DNA of 64,000 nt, taken from the NCBI GenBank assembly GCA_017599285.1, contig JAGFXX010000001.1, positions 1,302,001 through 1,366,000 on the forward strand, read 5' to 3'. This DNA is from Cereibacter azotoformans. Lineage in GTDB: Bacteria; Pseudomonadota; Alphaproteobacteria; Rhodobacterales; Rhodobacteraceae. Positions within the stretch are counted from its first letter, which is position 1. Each line of letters opens with the position of its first letter. The notes beneath the pieces are model-generated. The model was not told the DNA's origin. It did no database searches and saw nothing but the letters and a program-made list of their open reading frames with translations. The translations under genes were made by a program, and so were the position numbers. Shown in pieces: positions 58,965 through 64,000 of this stretch.

Positions 58965-61900
58965 TCAGACCATCAGGCGCCGGAACGGGCCGGGTCCGAA
59001 GCTGTCCGAGACTTGTGCCACTTCGACAGTAAAGGTGCCTGCCGCACCATCCTCCGCCTGCGCCTCCGCCGTGTAGGTCCAGCACGGTGCCGTTACTTCC
59101 TCCTGCCGTCCCACCAGCCCGTTCATGCGGACCCGCACCAGATAGAGTTCGCTCCCCTCCCCCAGAGGCACTTCGCGCCCTTCCCAGCTGTCCCCGTCAA
59201 TCCGCGTGCGCCGCACCCAGCGCACGAGCAGATCGCCGTCGCGCCGCTCGGCCGCGAGATGCACAGGAGCGAGCGGGCGCAGGCCCACGCCGGCACAGGC
59301 ATCAACGCGGTGGATCACATCCGCATCATCATATCCACGCGCCGCAGCGCCAATCCGGTAGTGCCGGGCGAGGTTGCGCTCGGCGAGCGGCACCCCGAGT
59401 TGCACGAGGGCCGGGGTGATCAGCACCACCGTGCTTCCCGAGGGCCAGATCTCCGGCATCGTCGCATCCGTCCCGGCCTGCCCCCGCAGCCTTCGCGTGA
59501 GATCCCACGTCCTGGGACCGACGAGACGCGCCTCGGCGAACTGGAACAGTTCCCAGCCATCCACCGAGCCGTCCCCGATGGCCATCACATTGGCGCCATT
59601 CAGCACCTCGAGATCCGAGGCCGACGCAAGCGGCGGACCCTGCAGCTTCACCCGCAAGGCCGCCCCCATGTCCCATCGACCGACCGGCGCGGCCCGAAGC
59701 GGCGTCTGCGTCACGCCAAGCGTCGCCGCTCCGGTGACGAGACCGTTAAGCCGGTATCCGGCGTCCTGCATCGCGCTCCAGACGGCAACGCGCCCCGGCC
59801 AGGGCGCGGCCGCGACGGCCAGATGCGGCTCATGCGCGACCTCGGCCCCCGTCATCAGCGGCAGATCGAGGATGACGGCGTGCACTGGCATCTGCGCCGC
59901 AACCTTGCGCGCGGGCGGCCGCTGCTCTGCGATGTCGGCGGGTATGTAGATCCCCGGCTCCACCCGGACCGCTTCGGCAAGCTGGGCCTCGGCCTGCTCC
60001 AGCCGGTCGATGCGATAGCGCCGCCCCTCCAGTTCGAGCACATCCCCGGCCCCGAGCGCCAGTGCAGACCGCGGCAGCGCAAGGCGCAGACTGTCCCGCG
60101 CCACCCGGGACTCGGCCAGCCACCGCTCGACCGTCCCCCGCGCCTCGGCCGACGTCAGGACCAGCGGAACCTCGGACTGCGAGACCGCAAAGGTCGCCTC
60201 GTCCGGGAAGGCGGCCTCGACCTGCCGCGCCTCATAGTCGCCTTCGGCCTCGAGGAAACCCAGACGGACCCGCCCGGCCGTCTCCACCTCGGCGGCGCGG
60301 ATCAGTTCCACCGCCCCGTCCAGTTCGTCCGACTGTACGAGCCCCTCACGCCTGACCTCGACGCTCCTGCGTCCGTCCCGCATGCGGAAGACCAGCATCC
60401 CGTCCCGCTCCAGCGCCTCGAATCCGTAGGCCAGCATCAGCGGCTGGAGGGCTGCACGCGCCGTATCCACCTCAGCCAGCCCATAGCCCCGCACGACACC
60501 ATGAAGGCGGGAAACGTCGATGGCGGTCACACCCGACCGCTCGCAGATCTCGGCCACCACCGCCGCGAGGGGTTGCGAGGCGGCGCGCCCGTTCAACCAG
60601 TGACCGCGGGCGTAATTGTCCCCATCGCTCCAGACATCGGCACGGGCCGGAAAGGCGGGAAACGGGCGCGCGTCCCAGGCCCAGACATGGGCACGGTCCA
60701 TGTCCACCATCCGCCCGCCATAAAGCGGTGAGACCGGGTTGTTCGCCTCGTCGGCCCAGTATTCGGCCATGGCCCTTAGGTAATCCATCCCGATGACGTC
60801 ATCGCGCCGCCCGGAAGACCCCCGGGGAAGCGACGACTCCGAGCTTTTTGGGTCAAGGAACAGGTTGGGCTGGTTCGTGCCCAGATCGAGCGCGGGGCAG
60901 CCATATTCCGTGAACCAGATCGGCTTCGAGCGCGGCACCCAGGCCGTGGGCTGCGCATTCCGGGCGCCTGCGATCCTGTCGTGATGCGGAAGCGACCACC
61001 AGCTCTTCAGATCCTTGCAGCGATAGACCCAGGGCTCTCCGAAGGCGCCGTCCGTGATGGGCACTCGATCCTGCGCAGCCGCTCCGGCTTCATCGCGGTA
61101 ATACCAGTCATGGCCCTCGCCTCCGGCGACATTGGCCTTCAGATAGTCGAGCTCATGGACCGAGCCCCAATGTGCATCCGCATGATCCTCGCCCGCCCGC
61201 CAGTCCGACAGCGGCATGTAGTTGTCGATGCCGATGAAATCGATGTTCTCGTCCGCCCAGAGCGGGTCGAGATGAAAATGAACGTCGCCCTCCGGGTGGT
61301 AGCCGAACCATTCCGACCAGTCGGCGGCATAGCCGACCTTCACCGACGGGCCCAGGATCGAGCGCACGTCCGCGGCGAGCCTGCGCAGTTCGGCCACGGC
61401 CGGAAAGCTGTCGCCGCTTGCGCGGATCTGGGTCAGTCCGCGCATCTCCGACCCGATGCAGAAGGCACTGACGCCCCCCGCCAGCCGGCAGAGCCAGGCC
61501 GCATGCAGGATGAACCGCCGATAGCGCCACTCGTCCGGCCCGTCGTAGAGGATGCGGTCGCCTTCGATGCGGAACTGATCCGGCTCGGCAGTGCCGAAGA
61601 AGGCCGCCACCTCGGCCACGGCGGCCGCGGTGCGGTCCGGGCTTCCGGCACGGCCAGGGGCCGCCGACAAGGTAATGCGACCGCGCCAGGGAAGCACCGG
61701 CTGCCCCGTCTCACCAGTCCAGGGGTTCGGCAGCGCATTGCCGGGCAACTGCTCCATCAGGATGAAGGGATAATAGACCACCGACCGGCCCGCCACGTGA
61801 AGGGCGCGGATGGCCTCGATCACCGCCGCATCCGCAGGCGTACCGCCATAGACCGGGCGGTCCTCCAGCCGGCCCACCAGTTGCGCGCCGCCCCGATCAA

Positions 61901-62858
61901 TCCCACCCGCGCGCCACGCCATCTTCGAGGCGTCAAAGCTGCCCTGCTCCACCTTCGGCCGGATCTCGCACTCGCCACAGCGCAGGTCGCTTCCGAACCA
62001 CGAGACCACCAGCGAGACCGAGCGACAGGCGGGCAGTTCGCCCCTCAGTTGATCGAGCGAGGTGAGAAAGTCGCTCTGCCCGGAGGCCGTGTGCACATTG
62101 GCGGTTTCGCTTTCGCCCGGTCCGTAATTGTAGGCGAGACGGCTCGTGGCCAGCGCATATTCGCCAGAGCCGGGGATCATCGCCACGCCTCTCACCGCGC
62201 GCTGCAGATTCGTCACCCGGTCCGCCAGGGGGCCCTGCGCGGCACGCATGACCTCGAAGGAGAACTGTGGCACCCGGTTCCCGAAGGGTTCGAGTTGCAG
62301 ATCCTCAATGACCACATAGGCGATGCCGCGGTAGGCAGGGGCCAGACCGGCCCCCTCCACCGCTTCGATCTTCGGATCGGGAAGCTGATCCTCCGTCCCT
62401 CGATAGAGGCGAAGATTGAGCGTGTCCGGCGCGATCTCGGCCCCGTCCGCCCAGATCCGCCCCACGCGCAGGATCTCGCCCTCGCACAGCGCGACGGCGA
62501 GGCTCACCGAGTAGGAGTAGCTGACCACGGTGGTCCGGGGACCGCCGCCTTTCCCACCGCTCGAACTCTCGGACTGGCTCTCGAGAAAGCGCGAGGCCCA
62601 GATCACCTGCCCCGCAACCCGGTTCCGGCCGAAGATCTGCGCCACCGCGGCGCCCTCGCCCGCACCCATCAGGCGGAAACGCTCGATCCGCACGGTGCGC
62701 ACGGTCTGCGATCCGGCGCCCATCAGGCGCTGATCGATCATCTGCCCGACCGTCGCCCCGATCGCGCGGCCGATCACCGCGCCGGTCAGCCCCAGCACCG
62801 TGCCGCCAAAGCCTGCCCCGATCGCCGATCCCGCCGCCGCAAGCAAAAGCGTTGCCAT
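58965..62858 (-). CDS. Gene transfer agent tail-tip 'megatron' protein (RcGTA gp15-like)
   Basis: Largest tail protein of the GTA particle, forming the tail tip that contacts and probably penetrates the recipient cell wall. The 1297-residue protein has an N-terminal Gly-rich hydrophobic stretch (1-45), a tail-protein region, a TIM-barrel glycoside-hydrolase-like domain (about 440-760; WFGYHPEGDVHFHLDPLW, IDFIGIDNYMPLSDW, PIWFTEYGCPALDLG) and a C-terminal phage-tail_3 type part. A Cys cluster (CRSVSLVV then LRCGECEIRP, about 280-300) may bind metal. Its start overlaps the gp14 stop (TGATG). Confidence 0.94.
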   Translation of the reverse strand: MATLLLAAAGSAIGAGFGGTVLGLTGAVIGRAIGATVGQMIDQRLMGAGSQTVRTVRIERFRLMGAGEGAAVAQIFGRNRVAGQVIWASRFLESQSESSSGGKGGGPRTTVVSYSYSVSLAVALCEGEILRVGRIWADGAEIAPDTLNLRLYRGTEDQLPDPKIEAVEGAGLAPAYRGIAYVVIEDLQLEPFGNRVPQFSFEVMRAAQGPLADRVTNLQRAVRGVAMIPGSGEYALATSRLAYNYGPGESETANVHTASGQSDFLTSLDQLRGELPACRSVSLVVSWFGSDLRCGECEIRPKVEQGSFDASKMAWRAGGIDRGGAQLVGRLEDRPVYGGTPADAAVIEAIRALHVAGRSVVYYPFILMEQLPGNALPNPWTGETGQPVLPWRGRITLSAAPGRAGSPDRTAAAVAEVAAFFGTAEPDQFRIEGDRILYDGPDEWRYRRFILHAAWLCRLAGGVSAFCIGSEMRGLTQIRASGDSFPAVAELRRLAADVRSILGPSVKVGYAADWSEWFGYHPEGDVHFHLDPLWADENIDFIGIDNYMPLSDWRAGEDHADAHWGSVHELDYLKANVAGGEGHDWYYRDEAGAAAQDRVPITDGAFGEPWVYRCKDLKSWWSLPHHDRIAGARNAQPTAWVPRSKPIWFTEYGCPALDLGTNQPNLFLDPKSSESSLPRGSSGRRDDVIGMDYLRAMAEYWADEANNPVSPLYGGRMVDMDRAHVWAWDARPFPAFPARADVWSDGDNYARGHWLNGRAASQPLAAVVAEICERSGVTAIDVSRLHGVVRGYGLAEVDTARAALQPLMLAYGFEALERDGMLVFRMRDGRRSVEVRREGLVQSDELDGAVELIRAAEVETAGRVRLGFLEAEGDYEARQVEAAFPDEATFAVSQSEVPLVLTSAEARGTVERWLAESRVARDSLRLALPRSALALGAGDVLELEGRRYRIDRLEQAEAQLAEAVRVEPGIYIPADIAEQRPPARKVAAQMPVHAVILDLPLMTGAEVAHEPHLAVAAAPWPGRVAVWSAMQDAGYRLNGLVTGAATLGVTQTPLRAAPVGRWDMGAALRVKLQGPPLASASDLEVLNGANVMAIGDGSVDGWELFQFAEARLVGPRTWDLTRRLRGQAGTDATMPEIWPSGSTVVLITPALVQLGVPLAERNLARHYRIGAAARGYDDADVIHRVDACAGVGLRPLAPVHLAAERRDGDLLVRWVRRTRIDGDSWEGREVPLGEGSELYLVRVRMNGLVGRQEEVTAPCWTYTAEAQAEDGAAGTFTVEVAQVSDSFGPGPFRRLMV

Positions 62859-63298
62859 CAGTCATTCCTTTCCGGGAAGGCATAGCGCGCCGCAAGCCGC
62901 CGCGCCCAAGGCTCAGAGAGCGGGCTCTCCACCACTCCGTGCCCGCAATAGGCATGAACGAAGGACGCCTCCGGGCCGCTGCACACCAGGATGCCGAGGT
63001 GCTTGGCCACAGCCTCGGGACGCATTCGGAACAGAAGAACGTCTCCCTCCGACGCCGCGTCCAGCGGCTGTCTCAGCAGCCACCGATCGCAGGCGGCCAT
63101 CAGCCGCTCGTCGCCCGACGGCTCGGACCAGTCCGGGGTATAGGGCGGCACCAGCACCGGCTCCGGCCCGACAAGCGTCCGCCAGATCCCTCGCAGAAGG
63201 CCGAGGCAATCCGTGCCTGCTCCCCGTGTCGAGGCCTGATGCACATAGGGCGTGCCGATCCAGTGCCGTGCCTCCGCCACCACGTCCGCGCCGCTCAT
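62858..63298 (-). CDS. Gene transfer agent NlpC/P60 peptidase (RcGTA gp14-like)
   Basis: A 146-residue NlpC/P60-type cell wall peptidase carried in the tail. Catalytic Cys in GTDCLGLLRG (about 31), His in AKHLGILV (about 95), and a third polar site in VHAYCGHGV. In RcGTA the gp14 peptidase helps open peptidoglycan during DNA delivery. The ATG at 63298 overlaps the gp13 stop (ATGA) and has GGAG nine bases upstream; a GTG two codons earlier is the alternative. Confidence 0.92.
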   Translation of the reverse strand: MSGADVVAEARHWIGTPYVHQASTRGAGTDCLGLLRGIWRTLVGPEPVLVPPYTPDWSEPSGDERLMAACDRWLLRQPLDAASEGDVLLFRMRPEAVAKHLGILVCSGPEASFVHAYCGHGVVESPLSEPWARRLAARYAFPERND

Positions 63299-64000
63299 TC
63301 CCACAGGCTCCCGCCGTCATTGGCCTTGGTCGTGGCCGGGTAGGCGCTCAGCCAATCCTCTCCCGGAAGATGCGGAAAGCCGCGAAAGTTGCGCAGATTG
63401 CCGAACTTGAGCCGGCAGGTTTCGGCGCGCCGATCGCAGCCGGCCTCGAGCCGCACAAGGTCTCCTGCGGCGATCTCCGGCCCAAGCGCCTCCCACAGCT
63501 CGACCGTCCGTGCACCTGCTGCAAGCCGGTCGTTCTTCACCACGCCGATCGACCCCCTGGCCGTCCCGCTGAGGACGACAAGGCGCCCCTGCTCGAACCA
63601 GCGGTCGGCATAGGCCGCGAGCCCCGTAAACCCGAAGGCCTGCCGGTCCGTAACCGACCCCACGGGCCGCTCGACCGAGAATGAGCCGTCGCTCAGATCA
63701 AGACCGCACTTGCCGTCCCCCAGGACCGCCTGGCAGTCGCGCTGATAGACCCTTCCCTGCGGCTGGTTCAACGCCTCGGTCAGACCGCGCAACTCGGCGC
63801 GGAAACGCCCACCCGCATGGGTGATCTCGCCCAGTGTGCCCCGAAACTGCAACAGCCGCTCGCCCGGATCCATCCAGTTCACCAGCCAGGCAAGAACCCC
63901 CGCCCCGTCGAAGCGCCCGGCCAGCAGGTCCGCCTCGGTCACCGAGCCGTGCGACAGCGCGCCCACCGTCTCGGCATTGTCCACCGAAAGGCCGGTCGTC
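63295..64000 (-). CDS. Gene transfer agent hub protein, DUF2163 (RcGTA gp13-like), 5' end outside window
   Basis: The reading frame continues to the window edge; 234 codons are visible and about 55 are missing from the N-terminus. TGLSVDNAETVGALS and LVNWMDPGERLLQFRGTLGE are DUF2163 hallmarks. The visible part has four cysteines: DCQAVLGDGKCG and AGCDRRAETCRLKFGN, followed by NFRGFPHLPGED, a layout that resembles Fe-S tail proteins such as lambda L. In RcGTA this is the hub at the base of the tail tip. Its stop overlaps the gp14 start. Confidence 0.93.
   Translation of the reverse strand, partial: TTGLSVDNAETVGALSHGSVTEADLLAGRFDGAGVLAWLVNWMDPGERLLQFRGTLGEITHAGGRFRAELRGLTEALNQPQGRVYQRDCQAVLGDGKCGLDLSDGSFSVERPVGSVTDRQAFGFTGLAAYADRWFEQGRLVVLSGTARGSIGVVKNDRLAAGARTVELWEALGPEIAAGDLVRLEAGCDRRAETCRLKFGNLRNFRGFPHLPGEDWLSAYPATTKANDGGSLWE

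Noticed and set aside
60981-62885. A 634-residue plus-strand open frame
   Set aside because: Antisense to GTA gp15, whose TIM-barrel motifs and gene context are clear.

Overview
The window is GC-rich alphaproteobacterial chromosome. The dense glg operon, lptFG-lptD-surA-pdxA-rsmA order, DUF4167 protein, holC-pepA pair, PdhB with its own lipoyl domain and the end of a Rhodobacter-type gene transfer agent (GTA) cluster point to Rhodobacterales. Many proteins, notably GlgC and RF1, look close to what I remember from Rhodobacter (Cereibacter) sphaeroides, with scattered differences, so a relative or other strain of that species is the best guess. No rRNA, tRNA, insertion sequence, integrase or CRISPR array was seen.

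Layout. 1-4.3 kb: a minus-strand signalling unit of a LuxR-type response regulator, a FIST-domain protein and a PAS hybrid histidine kinase, resembling the NosP/NahK nitric-oxide sensing pair. 4.4-15.7 kb: a complete minus-strand glycogen operon glgP-glgB-glgC-glgA-glgX-pgm. 16.2-19.9 kb: an Rrf2 Fe-S regulator, then a copper module (copA-cueR on minus, copZ on plus) with two divergent CueR-type promoters. 20.2-24.7 kb: a 43-residue unknown protein, ndk, an ABC-F ATPase, MarC, a membrane-anchored retropepsin-like protease and holC. 24.8-34.1 kb: pepA, and divergently the LPS transport/outer-membrane operon lptF-lptG-lptD-surA-pdxA-rsmA. 34.1-38.6 kb: DUF4167, and a minus-strand speB-DUF1499-prfA-prmC run. 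38.7-46.3 kb: M20 amidohydrolase, mazG, an orphan iron-binding protein with a candidate iron box, a nucleoside hydrolase, PhoR, and yicC-gmk-gamma-carbonic anhydrase. 46.4-50.9 kb: a PAS_5 protein with a CtrA-like site, class II DAHP synthase, a GlxA-type AraC regulator and two tandem cyclophilins. 51.0-57.7 kb: pgk, class I aldolase, ftsB-like gene and pdhA-pdhB-pdhC. 57.7-64 kb: cysE preceded on the minus strand by an unknown protein and GTA tail genes gp15, gp14 and gp13 (cut by the window edge).

How the genes work together. The glg genes make ADP-glucose, build and branch glycogen, and break it down through phosphorylase, debranching enzyme and phosphoglucomutase; many junctions overlap by 4 bp, implying coupled translation. 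The lpt/surA genes build the outer membrane. pgk, fba and pdhABC form a central-carbon stretch. The GTA genes encode the tail tip and cell-wall-penetrating parts of a phage-like particle and read directly into cysE.

The most notable non-coding signal is a dispersed repeat of about 45-70 bp present four times: one or two GC hairpins followed by a core close to ATATTTGGACCAGAATGAA, always between genes. The other main candidates for follow-up are the FIST/kinase/regulator unit, the 43-residue protein with its own terminator, the twin CueR promoters, and the GTA-unknown-cysE junction.
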